Assembly: GCA_964247055.1 (NCBI GenBank) | Contig: OZ176057.1 | Coordinates: forward strand, 682,001 to 746,000 | Source: Paragordius varius | Lineage: Eukaryota; Nematomorpha | Direction: 5' to 3' | Length of the DNA: 64,000 nt | Part shown: positions 1-12,429 of the stretch, piece after piece | How positions within the stretch are numbered: the stretch's first letter is position 1 | Layout: each line of letters begins with the position of its first letter | Notes under the pieces: model-generated | Database searches by the model: none | The model's input: the letters and a program-made list of their open reading frames with translations, nothing else | Told to the model about the DNA's origin: nothing | Made by a program: the position numbers and the translations under genes

Positions 1-65
1 TCCTGAACATACACAATGAGTTATGGGTCCCGGTCAGCAAATGGCAAAAAGATCCTTATTGTTAA
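1..65 (+). CDS. Last exon of a SOUL-type heme-binding-domain gene (partial, 3' end)
   Basis: Reading in the frame of base 3, the opening bases encode LNIHNELWVPVSKWQKDPYC followed by TAA at 63-65. This matches the last exon of the complete SOUL gene downstream, which reads GVHNEIWVPASG at the same place, and it fits the family's C-terminal pattern of (R/H)-N-E-(V/I/L)-W. The rest of the gene lies before the window, so neither the exon start nor the upstream sequence can be seen. The inference is a tandem paralogue of the gene at 2523-6448 on the same strand, about 2.4 kb away. The call rests on a short stretch, but the shared H-N-E-x-W-V-P core and the stop at a similar position make it likely. 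A decayed copy cannot be excluded from one exon. Confidence 0.7.
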   Translation, partial: LNIHNELWVPVSKWQKDPYC

Positions 66-2522
66 TCAATTTAAAAATCCTAAAAAAATAAATGAATTAT
101 ATAGATATTTATGCTTAGATAATAATTTTATCGGAGATTTTGATCGTTGATTTTTCCTGGTATATACTTATGCCTTGAATGAATATTTAATCATTAGATT
201 TGTAACCCATTACTTGTTTTTAAGGTCCAATTAAACTATGCGTTCTATACTTAAGGAGTGCTCTTACCAGCTTAGCTACAGGTTTAAAAGTCGGTCATTA
301 TCATAACTGAGATGCATCCTTGTCGTGAATATAACACTATTTACTGATTAACCTTTTTATGGGATGACAAAATGTTAACCCTTTTTTAACAAAAATTAAT
401 GAAACGAATCATAAATAATAATTAATGCAATATATACCACTTGATCATTTTATCCTAACATATTTATTATTTTTATCCATTTTTATATTTTATTACTTTA
501 ATAGTTTTATTCAAAAAAACTCTTTAAAAAGATAGGTAAATTAAGTTGTGGCAAGATATGCTAATGAATAATAAAAAAAATGTTTTTAATTAAAATACTG
601 ATTCCTCCTAGCTTATAAGGTATTAGAAATTACATGGGGAAATCTCTTGATAGACTGATTTCCATATGGACGACTTTACATTGTCCTGTCATGTTCTTTT
701 TTTTAAATAAAATGGCACAGGAGGAATTTTATCTGTGATTTAAATGAGACCCGCAAATCTCGGTATAATGATTTAGAATATAAATATTATAACACAATTA
801 GTTATATATTTGTCGGTATTATATGGTGTATGCCCCCTTGACACAAAAAAATTTTGCGACCCGTCAGATTTTTTGGTGAGTACCACTGCATTTAACCGTA
901 TTCGCCATGTTAATATATATCTTAACACCTTTTCTTTAATTCCAAGATCGGTTCTATATGCCTTTTATTATCTTTAACACGATCGGGTTAAAAAATAAAC
1001 CATTAAAAATTTTTGCTCATATAGAAAATCACTTGATATTAATCAAGTATTTATTTGCTTTTGTGGATCGTAACCAATCCTTTAATAAATTAATATTTAA
1101 TAAAAATTACACGGAAAATTAATTTTTATAAAAAAGTTATTCATGTAACTTAAAATTTGATTAAGCATTGCTATTAGAAATCGGCTAAATTTAAAATTTA
1201 AAAAATTTTATAAATGGAAATATTAAGAGCTACAAAATGGTTAGTATTCAAACTAAGCAGGTAATATCTTCTCAAAGTTGACATTCCTTATACTGTAAAA
1301 AATCTACATACAACTCTCTTTAAATTTCAATATAATAAATCACTTTGAAAATAAAATACGGTGGTCCAAATTCTTAAAAGTGAAGTTTCTCTCGTTTCCA
1401 ATAATAATGATTAAATAAATATCTTTATTATATTCTACGTTAATAATAGCTGGATAAAAAATCAATTTAATTTTTTTACCCTTTGAGATCGTTTGAAGAT
1501 TAACATAAAAATTGAATTTAATTATAAATATGAATTTTATGCCTTTTAGGCCCATTATACAAAATGATAATGCAGCAAAAAAATTTATTTAGAGGGCCTA
1601 GTTTGGATTTTGAAAATAAACAAAATGTTTTTAATGACATCAGATCTATGTATCGATTTTAAATATTTGATGTTGGGGAGGAGCTATATAGAATATTGCT
1701 ACTCAAACTGCGGCCCTAAAAGTGCTTTTTATGGCCATAAGCATTTATTTGGAATATAAACATCTGCAAATGTGTCAAATAGCATAAAAATTTTATCGGT
1801 ATTGTGGCCTTGAGAACATAATAAGATATTTTATAAAACAACTACTAGGGTCTTATATTATTATTATATAACTTAAAGTATATAATTAGGAGTATACGAA
1901 GCTTTCTTTATTGCAAATGAAGGACATCAACCTATATGGACGGTTTGTAAAAATGTGTGAGATTTATAAATTTAAAATATCATTATTTTCTTTATTTTAT
2001 AAAGACATTTTTTTAAAAGGTTGTTATCAAAAAATTATAAAAACTTGAATTTTTTTTATGGTTAACAGAATTTATTTTTTACAAAATGATGGCGTGCACC
2101 ACACATTGTTTGTTGACATGAGACAAGCCTTTTTGTATTTTCATACTTTTATACATATATAAAAAATTATATGTATAAAACAACTCACCTAATTGAAAAA
2201 TATTATTGTCATAAAGTGACAAGTTCAATATAATTGACCCAGTCTTGTTTAACCTGACATTTGCCTAGTTTAAAAGTTAGTTTCATATCTTTAATTTTAT
2301 GATAAAATAAGAAACTGACAATTATAAATTTTTATCTCTCATTATATCAAAAATTGAAAAAATAGTTATAATATGTGGTCAGGGACGGATCAATCAACTT
2401 GTGTTCGGGTATGAGGTATAAAAAATGTATCATGTTATATCTTTAAAAAAATGTATGTAAATTAGCTTATTGGAACAAAAATACACATATATTAGTTATT
2501 CTTTAAAATCTTTTGTCCAAAT
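66..2522. other. Intergenic AT-rich spacer between the two SOUL-type genes
   Basis: I see no coding exon, RNA gene or intact transposon here. The only long open frame, on the minus strand at 1340-1555, is low-complexity and resembles no family I know. A short GC-richer stretch near 830-900 may be a worn repeat end. The promoter of the downstream gene must lie in the last few hundred bases, but base composition alone gives no convincing TATA box or initiator. Confidence 0.5.
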
Positions 2523-5500
2523 ATGTCATATTTGAAACAAATAACTATATCCCTTTTAATCCACATTATATTTCACCCAAAATATTTGATTATCGGCGGT
2601 GCTAACACAGATAATCCTGATAAGAGCTTACAGGGTAACCCAAGTAAAGATCAAGTGTCATGGAGGAACGACATATCTCAAGAGCTAATACCCAAATATA
2701 TTATTGCTAGACATGGTTACGATGCCGAATATGCACAATTTAATGGTGGAAATCAATCAATAAATATAAACCCCAAAGAAGAAAAATCGATTCGTGAACG
2801 CTCAACAGAGTTTGAGAAATGGCTCTTGACTGGAATGAACACAGAATGGGACGAAGATAATGACGAACCAAATACATGGGGACAACCTGATGAAACTTGG
2901 CAGCATACTGAGAAAAATTACAAGTCTGAGTCGCGTCATATTATGGGTGACAACCAAAATATAAAATATGGGCCAAACCCGCTAAAACACTCGGAAACGA
3001 CCAAACAATATAGTGTTGTGAGACAGGATGATGATAAAAGTAAACCAAACAGTGATTGGAGCGAAGCGCCAACTTCAAATTATGGTAATAAAGATGCTTC
3101 TAGCATATGGCCAAAACATCGTTCGTCAGGCCCTTCTTATGAAGAAAATAGAAATGGAAATGCTGAATCAGATTCAATCAATCATGACAAAGATCAACAT
3201 TACTTTTATGAGATGACAGGAAACAATGAGAATTACAATAAAAATGATCACAAAAAGTCGTCAAATAGCTACAATAATCACGCTTATCATAATTATGGCA
3301 AAAAACAGGGACAATGGCATAGTGATGAATTAATTCTGCCCAACGATATAGATTTTATACCTGGATACCAAGGACTAAACCAGGACTTGGCTGTTATGAA
3401 TTTCTTTTTTAATTTTGATTCTGCTCGCGTGCCTTTCATGGATGGTTTAATTAAAACTCTGAGCGAACTTTCGAATGATATCACTTCCTATGACATTGAT
3501 AAAAGGTAAGCGTGAATGTGCATAGTCTCTAAAGTAAAGTAAAAATTAACATTATACAAACACAACGTAAAGAAAACCTAAAAAAAATTTTTTTCCGAAA
3601 GACACCATACTTTTTAAAACTTATATTTACTATATAAATTAAGTTAACTACAAGTATAATATATAATTGATAGTCAATTTACATTTGTATAATTTGTAAT
3701 TTAAAACAATAAGTTATATTTTAACAAATCAAGGTTAAAAAAGTTAGATCTTTAAAGAAATATTTATATTCATAGGTTTACATTTCTGTAATATATTAAT
3801 TTATTGTATATAACCAACTTTTAATGTATCGATATATTTGTTTGTAAGAACTGGATAAATAGTGTATCATCATCACCATAATATAATTAACCACTCATAA
3901 GTAATTACACACAATAGTCGAATATATATGTCTTCTATTCTATGTTTTGTAGCGGGAAACCAAATTTTTGTGGTAAATATTGGTGTCCGTTTTTCCAACT
4001 TATTTGTCGAAACGATTTTTATGAAGTTCGCAAATATCCGTTTCTAACCCGTGTAACATACGAAACACCCCCTGAAGAGTTTGCAGACGGCTTTTTGGCA
4101 ACTGTAGATTTGGAGATCCAAAAATACTTTATGGGTTATAACAAAGAAGGTAATTTTTTATCTGTCTCTCGCATGCAAAGTGCAATTGATTTAGTATTAT
4201 TGTTGGTCAATTGTTAGCACAGTAGCGTATGATATAAAACAAATTTTGTCCATAATTAAATAAATAAAATTTTAAGATGTAACACCATTTGTGATTGTTT
4301 TAAGCCATACGCTTGATACTGTATTGTCAATCGGCCAGAAACATGTGAATTGACCAGCATTGTAAATTCCATATCATTTCTTCTTTACATAATTTTAATT
4401 TCATAGGCATAGTAATACCTACAACAAGACCTGGGGTAGGTATTCCACCCAAGTTAGCACCATCATCCAATAACGATTTCCTATCTGATTTATATTTTGG
4501 TAAACCAGTTGCTCCAATTATATCTTCATTCTTGCCCCCACCATATGACAGGAAACCACCAACGCCATTGAATCCCAGAGTATCTAATAAATTTAAATAT
4601 AATACATTTTGTAAAACACACTAGAAAGCATTATGTATGATATGTCCTGACACTTAATTACAAACTTGGACTGGGTATTTTTTAATAAAAGAATGTCCAT
4701 GACTTAGTCTGATGGCTTAAACCAATTATTTGACCATAAATTTACCAAAAGATTAACTAGCGATTTATATTTTATCGCTATATATATTTTAAAATTTTAT
4801 CAAATTTTATTTTATTGTTTTTTTTATTAACCACCGACGCCATTGAATCCCAGATTATCTCATAATTATTTAAATTATAATACATTTTTTACAACACACC
4901 ACGTGCCAACGATTTAATAAGCATAAAAAGCATTATATATGGAAAAATATGCGATGACGCTTAGTTAGAATCCTAAACTGTTGATGTTTTCAATATATGA
5001 ATGACCATAAACCTCTGTGATGGCTTAAATTACTCATTAAAAATTTTTGACGTATAAAAGTGTCGCAAAAATATCCCTTATTTTTTATTTAACATTACAA
5101 TCTTTGCCGTTAATTTTGTTTGTCAGCCTTCATATGCGCTAAAATTCATATTTAAAGCGGTTTATACATACCAATTTGTTGGACAGATTAAAATCACCCA
5201 GTTGTGCAATCAAATATACTATGTCAAAATGTATGGGGGCGCTTTTCAACCCTCAGTTACGGCTCAAAAGGGGTCAGACCTGATAAAATTACTTAAACTT
5301 TTGGGCAAAGATCTATCTCGTGGCTACTTCATTGCGACATATTCAACGTAAGAAGTTATATAATTTTTAGTAGTGTTAAAAATAATTATAACGCCTTTTT
5401 AAAATTATGTATAAAAATTTGGATATATATTTTAGAAATTAACAAAAACTCCAATTGATTATTCATTTTTAAAAATACTTATGGACTTAAGTTTGTAGGT

Positions 5501-6448
5501 TTTGTATCCAAGCTTCTTGACAAATGATGTTCTAGCTAAAATATGAGTTTTTCTTCTTGTATAATATTTTAGAATTTGTTATCTAGGTTGGCATTTCACC
5601 CCAATTTACACGGATATCGAACAATTTCATTCTAACCAATAAATATTGTCCCTGGACACTAAATAAGATTTCTATAAGGGATTCATTTAACTATTCGCTT
5701 TCAATAATTTAAACTCATTAATATTGATTTTCAAAATGTAATTTGTTCAAACAACATATATTAATATCAAAACTATTTACACAAAACTGCTTTAGAATCA
5801 AATAACGGTTTATTTATGCAATTTTCCGCGGTTAAACAAAATATATTTTGGTTGCATTTATATATAAACTATATTTTATATTATTCGATTTTATTGGAGT
5901 ATATTTTAAGCTTTGGAAAAGAAGTACGGTTAAAACTGAAATCATACGGACAAGACATATAAATATAAGGACAAACATTTTTTCAAAAAGACTAACATAC
6001 TTTTTAAATTATGATTTTTTTAAATATAACCGATTGTTTAAAATGGCAAAGTTTGTGAAATAGAGATATATATATTACTAATACAATCGTTTGTTTAATT
6101 TACAACTGTAATTAAATAGCTTATATAGGAAAAAATAGCGTTTAAAAATTATGGTGGTGTCTTTTAGATAAAAAAGTTTATCGTTTTAATTTTATGTTTT
6201 GTCCGTATAATTTAAATTTTTACTGTACATACACACATAAAATTTTGTGAGGAACGGTTTTTATTAATTTAGGTAGAATTAGTTTTTAAAACGTTGCATT
6301 TCTTGATATGCCAATTTAATATTATTTATAAATTAGGAGATATGCCACTGATTTTACCGGAGTCCACAATGAAATATGGGTCCCAGCCTCGGGCAATAAA
6401 CATCCCAACAAATATTACTGCAAAGCTGGAAAGAATAATAAAGATTAA
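2523..6448 (+). CDS. Secreted SOUL heme-binding-domain protein with long disordered N-terminal region (5 exons)
   Basis: Exons: 2523-3505, 3953-4149, 4407-4579, 5187-5347 and 6337-6448. All junctions are GT-AG and keep phase; the total of 1626 nt gives 541 residues plus TAA. Residues 1 to about 25 look like a signal peptide (MSYLKQITISLLIHIIFH). About 30-290 is hydrophilic, rich in N, D, S, K, H and Y, and probably disordered. From about 333 on comes a SOUL domain: CPFFQLICRNDFYEVRKYP, then GIVIPTTRPG, PPTPLNPR, YVKMYGGAF and a C-terminal GVHNEIWVP. These match the order of conserved blocks in HEBP1/HEBP2 proteins, which bind heme or tetrapyrroles. Usual SOUL proteins have about 190-210 residues; here that domain follows a region of more than 300 residues. 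Cysteines around the domain start suit an extracellular protein. Heme binding itself is inferred from family only. The start was chosen because it gives the signal peptide. Confidence 0.85.
3535..3750. repeat. Family B MITE (TA-CAGTAAAAATT type), decayed copy in intron 1 of the SOUL gene
   Basis: The left half of the family B consensus is recognisable: a terminus near GTAAAAATTAACATTATAC, then the ACGTAAA block and a stretch like AAAGACACCATACTTTTTAA. The right end is not clear. Family B is defined by better copies further on (for example 43541-43838 and 50606-50921). Confidence 0.5.
4555..5025. repeat. Tandem duplication copying the 3' end of SOUL exon 3 into intron 3
   Basis: The end of exon 3 and the intron start (about 4555-4740) recur imperfectly at about 4829-5025. 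The shared blocks, in the same order, are the run encoding PPTPLNP, the donor area CCCAGAGTATCT (in the copy CCCAGATTATCT), AATACATTTTxTAxAACACAC, AAAGCATTATxTATG, and TGATGGCTTAAA. The copy has lost the GT of the donor, so it should not splice as an exon. This is direct sequence observation. Confidence 0.75.
5924..6228. mobile_element. Family B MITE in intron 4 of the SOUL gene
   Basis: Inverted ends: left GGTTAAAACTGAAATCATACGG, right CCGTATAATTTAAATTTTT followed by ACTGTA. The inner parts are also inverted (ACAAACATTTTTTCAAAAAGAC on the left, TATGGTGGTGTCTTTTAGAT on the right). CAGT ends with flanking TA are typical of non-autonomous Tc1/mariner elements; that class assignment is inferred. 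Confidence 0.75.
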
Positions 6449-6483
6449 TTTTTTACCCTAAATTAATTAAAAAATATTTTATT

Positions 6484-6792
6484 AATATACGATTTACAGT
6501 TCAAATTAACCCTTGAACAATTCAAATTCCCCCTTAAACGATTCCAATTCACCCTAAAATAAATTATGTGTTCTATAAAAATAAAAAATTACCTATATTT
6601 ATATTTTTGAATGAAATTTTGTTTAGAATTAATGTATTGAAAAAATAATAAACTATGCCATAAAGATATATTTCATATTAATAATGAGTCATATTAGCCC
6701 GGAAACAAATTTATTTAAGGTCAATTTGAAATGTTCAAGCTTTAATTTAAATGGTTAAGGGTGAATTTGAAATGTTTATGTAAATAGTATAT
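6484..6792. mobile_element. Family A MITE with TTCAAATTCACCC subrepeats
   Basis: The left end carries repeats of the unit TTCAAATTCACCCTTGAACA and the right end carries its inverse (AAGGGTGAATTTGAA). The unique core includes AATAAACTATGCCATAAAGA. It lies just after the stop codon of the SOUL gene. Confidence 0.7.
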
Positions 6793-8299
6793 TTTATTAA
6801 TATAACCCTTAAGCAAATATTTAAAGATTATAGGATTGCGTGACCGAAAAAGATATATTCAAATTTTTGTTTTTCGACGAATAAATTCTGTAAAATTTTT
6901 AAAGCGGCTGAAAAAGTTTTGATAACTTTTAATATGCTTCCGATTCAAATAACGATTCTAAAAAATTCAGTTATGGTAATTAGAAAACGACTTGTTTGTA
7001 AAAAATTTTTGAGATCATAATCTGGAGTAAAAACTCTAATTCCTATAACATAGCTAGGTCTACATCTTAAAAATTTACGGAACTCCTTCATATAAATATT
7101 TAATGCATATGCTGTATAAAAATTCTATGTCTAAAAAAATCTTTAAGCCTATAAAAAAATTATTTCATAAGTCTCATATTCGCGATTTTTGGAAGGACAT
7201 ACAAGTGGAAGAAAGCTATATATATATATATATAGAGCAGTTAATTAATCAATCAAACATTTTTGATAACACTGCATGTAAAACCAGGGGGTATAACTAT
7301 ATCTTGTGGAAAAATATCTCAAGATTATCATACTTTTGGTATTGGCCTTATTTACACTTTTGTAGTATGTGCTCCATAAAAGAAAATAGCAAAATGCGCA
7401 CATTTTTTTGAATAAATTTTTTTGATGGACGCTAATGCTTCATTTCAAAAAATCACTAAAATATATCATGAACTACATATAAAAAACAACAATGTATTTA
7501 AAAAATTTTAATTTACATACATGGGCTTCAGAAGTCACAAATTCTAGTTTTTTAAAATTGGGTATTTCTCGTAAAATAAGATGAAAAATATCGAGATTTT
7601 GCGATAAAAATTTTAATATATGCTAGATAATGGCAAAAAAACATATTTCTGTAAAATTAGGCTTTGTACAAAAATGCAATTTTTAGCAAAATTTCGCAAG
7701 ATTACTTAATACAGTTGAGAGAATGATGGAAATCATTATACTATTTTGATATTTCAAATATGCTGAATATTTCAATCACCTCAGAAATTATAAATTTTTT
7801 TTAATACAAATAATCACTAAAATTTGTAACTAAACTAAACTTTGAAAATAAAGTGATAGAAATGTTTGATATTATTAAATCATATGGTAAAATTCACAAT
7901 ATGTTAAAATTTATACCGTTTCTACCATGCTTCAAAATGCCATGGAACTTACAAATTTGCTTTAAATTAATTTTTTAGTAAGCCATTTTTCGTAAGATTT
8001 TCGATGTTAACTTTAGCATATATCTAAAATTTTAACAAACGAATTTGGTTTTTGGGCCTTTATTTGAAGAAAACTTGCTCATTTTAGACCGATGCAAATG
8101 AGACGTTGGGACTCATTTAAGATTATAAATATTATAAAAATAAGATTTTGCTTAACATTTATAGTTTATGAAATATTTCAGTATTTTTCGGAATATAGCT
8201 TAGATTAAATAAATTTTATTAAACCAAATTTGCGCAAAATTCCAATTTTCTGAGATGGGGCAAATACCACTTAATCCGTAAATGCCAATCATGATAATC

Positions 8300-8308
<9 letters not shown>

Positions 8309-8338
<30 letters not shown>
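8309..8338. repeat. (TA)n microsatellite
   Basis: An uninterrupted run of about 29 alternating T and A bases. Confidence 0.95.
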
Positions 8339-8339
<1 letters not shown>

Positions 8340-8683
8340 CCATGATATTTTTTTGCGCACAATGGTATATGCCCCGATAAAAATTCAGGCTTAAAAAACA
8401 AAACAAATCTTTGAAAATTCAAATTTTACCTGTGAGATCCGACAATCTCAAATTTTTTGACCCGTCTAAAATGGATATGTTTCCTTTAAAAGAAAAATGC
8501 CGATATTGCGTCGAAAATTAAATATGAAAATTTTAGCATCGAAAAGCGATAATTTGATGATGCGATATTTAAGGTATTTGGAAGCACGGTGGAAACGGTA
8601 AACACTTTGAGATGTGAATACCACACTTAGATTATTGATTTTAATAGGTTTTAGACAAATTTAAAATTATTTCTTGTTAGTCA

Positions 8684-8968
8684 ACTTTACAATTCAAATT
8701 CACCCTCGAACGATTCAAATTCACCCTCAAATTAAATATATGTTTTTTTAAATTAACATATTTGCATATATTTTTAAAAAACAAAAATTTTAAATTAAAA
8801 ATACTGAAAAAATAATAAATGCCATAAAGATATATTTCATTTATATAAGGTCTATAATAGTTCGAAAACTTATAATTTATTTTTAGGGTGAATTTGAATT
8901 AATTAAGGGTGGTTTTAAGTTGTTCCAGGGTGAATTGGATTCTTCAAGGATGAATTTCTAACTGGTAT
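8684..8968. mobile_element. Family A MITE with TTCAAATTCACCC subrepeats
   Basis: Two copies of the subrepeat lie at the left end. Four diverged inverse copies lie at the right end, which finishes with CTGGTATATA, close to the family terminus AAATGGTATA. The core again holds AATAAATGCCATAAAGATAT. Confidence 0.75.
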
Positions 8969-9569
8969 ATATATTATTAGCAACAATATATTCAAAAATT
9001 GATGATAAAAATGTTCAGCGTCATATATTGGGTAAAATCGGGGGTATAAAATATAAGCTGACAAAATATATATTTTTGAGAGGAAAATGTGTCAAGATTA
9101 TTATAGTGCATTTGGTTATGGCCCTTACGAATATAACAAGATTTTTACGCTTTTGTGGTAAGGTCCATCAGAAAATGGTAAAAATCTTAGCACATTTTTT
9201 GTGATTAATTTTGGTAGGCCAAATGCTCCATCCAAAAAATATCACTAAAATATATATTAAAACTATATATGAAATTAAAAATTTTAATTTTTAGATGTGG
9301 GTTCCTAAAGTCCAAATTCTTTTGCCTTTCTAAAATGGACAGGTCCATCCAAAATAAACGCAGAAATGCAGGGGTTGCGCGATAAAAATTTTCAATATAT
9401 GCTATATTTAACATCAAAAAAATATTTTAAAAAAATGCATACTCAATAATTTAATTTTTAGCAAATATTGTTGGAGCGCACTTCATACTATTTTTAGGCA
9501 TGATGGAAATGAATTTTTATAAAAAATCACAATTTATATTTGACAATATTATAAAAACTAACGATGATT

Positions 9570-10158
9570 TTAACACTGGATACAACACACTCATTTTAGT
9601 CCTTCGATTCAAATTGGGGTAGTTGGATACCCCAGGCCTGTTTAAAATCAAATACTTTAAAAAGTAAGGAAGCGATCGAAACCAAGGCAAAATTTTGCAC
9701 TTATATAACATTAATAAACCGAAATATATAAAAAAATTTATTCATAAATACTTGATATTTTTTATTTTGAGCTAAAACTGAAAGGTAAAAATTTAGTCAA
9801 CGTGACATGTGTCAAATTGTAAAATTAAAAAATAATACAAAATAAACCGCTTTTTCTATTTCTATCAATGTTAAATGTAATTTATATAAAAAATAAGCTT
9901 TAGTTTTATCCTTAAAATTAAATGAAGACGATATTTTGCAAAATTTTTGTAAAATAAAAATGGCTTCGAAGTAGTTTGAGATGGAACTTTTTTTTCAAAA
10001 CAAAGTTCTATCAAGATATTTTGGCGTATTTATATAATATTTATCAGGATAGAATCATAAATTTAAATTGGGACCGTTTTCTTCAGTAGTTTTTTAAAAA
10101 TTTTAATTTAAATTTAATCTGGGGTATTTAGATACCCCAATTTGAATCGAAGTGTTAA
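9570..10158. mobile_element. Family C MITE (copy C1)
   Basis: Left end TTAACACT, then after about 24 bases CTTCGATTCAAATTGGGGTA; right end TACCCCAATTTGAATCGAAG followed by TGTTAA. Each terminal repeat also holds a small palindrome, GGGGTATxTxxATACCCC. Two more copies (54712-55198 and 58657-59195) and one partial copy (36805-36916) are in the window. No coding capacity is visible. Confidence 0.85.
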
Positions 10159-10560
10159 TCAAATGAGGTGATAGAAATGTTAAGCATCATTAAATTAAAT
10201 AAAAAATTTAGTTAATTTTGGTAAAAACTATTATTTGTAAAAGGTATACATTTAAGAAAAAATATATATTGTGTCAAAATTTAGCAAAGAGTGAAAAATA
10301 TTTTTGGACAATCCCGACATTTTTTCGTTTATCGAAAAACTAGCCTATTTTAGAGGAGCGAAAACATTCGGGACTTTCGGAGCTTTTTTTTAAAAACTAA
10401 AATAAAAATATTGTTTTGCTTTTAATGGAAGTTATATTATTTCCTAGTCATAATAAACGTTTTCCCAGTCAATCAAAACATGTCTATCGAAACGTTTTCC
10501 CGGTCAATAAAAACGGTTTTTCTGATGATAAATATCAAAACAAGATATAAAAATAACTTC

Positions 10561-11440
10561 TAACCATTATCAGCGTAATATTAGGATATTTCATAAACCC
10601 AATTATTGAATGACAATTTTTCCAATTATATTCCAATGCCCAAACAATATTGACTTATTCTTTAAAAGTTATAGTTTTAAAATATGAGATGTTTTTAGAT
10701 AATATTTATTTATTAATGGTTTGCATTAATATTTGCGTCTAACTTAAAAATTCTATAGTTACGGATGAAATAATAAAGTTTATAAAAATATACCATTTTT
10801 ATCTCAAAGGTCATTTAACACTTCATATTGGATCTTAAACATAATTTTACCTAATTTTATAATACTATTATTTGTTTCATCGGGGGCCTAATGCGGCTTT
10901 CCGAGTATCTTTCGGTCCGCGAAAGGAAATCCATATGCAAAAATATGCACAAATGATATTAGTAATTTTCATATTTCTTACGCAATTATTCTGAACGAGT
11001 CTATTAAATTGGTAACGAATTAATAAAAATTGTTATATTGTATTTCTATTTTACAATCTTATGTCTAATCGAGAACGCCGTGATTTTTGAGTTGAAAATG
11101 CGGCCCGCGAAGGCATTTAGTTAACAAATATCCTTTTCATTATATATTTTAAAATCAAAAACATTTTTATCAAAAAAAGTTTTTGTTTAGACATTTTTTC
11201 CGACAGTTTTATTTATCACCAAACTTGACATATTAAAAACTGTTTTGAAGCGTTCCGCAAATATAAATGTAAACAGTCGATAAAATAAAAGATATTATCT
11301 TAATATCTCAAATTCGAAAAATATAACTTTTAAGGAATGAGTCATTATTGATTGTGCACTGGAATATAATTAAAAAAACTGTCATTCAATAATTGTGTTT
11401 TTATGAAAATAATATCCTAATATTACGCTGATAATGGTTA
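10561..11440. mobile_element. 880 bp inverted-repeat element (family E)
   Basis: The first 30 bases, starting TAACCATTATCAGCGTAATA, recur as an exact inverse at the right end, which finishes GCTGATAATGGTTA. Inversion continues more loosely for about 100 bases (AATTATTGAATGACA on the left, TGTCATTCAATAATTG on the right). The interior contains a GC-richer hAT-like fragment at about 10880-11115 (AATGCGGCTTTCC and ATGCGGCCCGCGAAGGC). No transposase is seen. The right end abuts the next element exactly. Confidence 0.8.
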
Positions 11441-12429
11441 CACTGTGCAACAAAATTTGGGGTCAGTTTTCTGGATCTACATTTTTTTTATATTTTATGA
11501 TTCCATATGGTATTGTGATCAGATTTGTGAAAAAAATTTTTTACTTACCCGTTTTCGAGATATGGGACTTTTTCCATATTTAACCATATCCAAACTCGTT
11601 TGTAAATATTTTTCGCTAGGTAAATAAATAATATGTGGCTTATAATACAAATTTTATTATAGACCACCAATTTATCTTTAAAATAAAAAAAATTAACTCA
11701 AAATATTGAATACTTTTGTTCCAGGGGGCAAAAACCCTCAAAAGCGGGGGAAATTAAAATTTTTTGAGACAAATATTTTTTATCATCTTATTAAATGAAA
11801 ACAAATTTTATTTTATGTTCTTGGATGTTAATAATGTTTGAATTATAAATATCATTGTATAATAGCTTGGTGGCCTTTTATTTTAAAAAATAAATTAAAT
11901 TTTTACACCTTTCTTACTGTTTTTTATGTAAAATAAAGCTAAATTTTACTCTGCTGCATATAATATATTCTTTATTTCATATGATATTTTTAAATATTTA
12001 CCTTATATGTGTTCAACAATACTAAATTTTATGCCTTAAAATATAATCCTAACAAAGTGATTTTTTAATTATAAATTTAAGATGACTGGCGGGAAACACA
12101 GCAAAAATCTAGGCTTAGAGGGGCGTTTGTGGACCGTTCTCGTAGGATAAATACCATGACCAAATACCCAATCCCAACAATTTACATCTGACGTCAGCTA
12201 ATAGATTAGCTTTCACTATGGTCGTATACGACTGTGCAGAATAAATAAATATGTAGAATATTCCATATCTTATGAAAAATGTTTTAAAAAAGTTCATATA
12301 ATACCATCAATAAATATTTTCATCCTATATTTATTTTATTTGACTAAGCTAATGATGCTTTTTTCTATAGCAAAAATGAAAATTTATTATTGCAATACAT
12401 GTTTTCACTTGTGAGAGCGGTCATGTTAT

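Larger units (their letters stand above)
6830..9430. repeat. Old diverged dispersed/tandem repeat (family F)
   Basis: Several blocks recur within this stretch. About 7265-7640 aligns by eye with about 9080-9415 (shared runs such as AAATATATCAxxAACTA, ATAAAAATTTTxAATATATGCT and the CAAATTCTxxTTTTxTAAAA region). Related blocks with GAAAAATGCCGATAT recur at 8400-8560 and again at 29290-29410. The short ORFs in it are low-complexity. I assign no element class. A family A MITE (8684-8968) sits between the copies, and a (TA)n run lies at 8309-8338. Confidence 0.5.

Noticed and set aside
2523-3509. First SOUL exon as a stand-alone 328-codon gene
   Set aside because: A good donor at 3505 joins it in phase to the SOUL-domain exons, and the ORF ends right after the donor.
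7103-7411. 102-codon ORF
   Set aside because: It lies in a diverged repeat whose other copy (9080-9415) does not keep the frame, and it contains a TA microsatellite.
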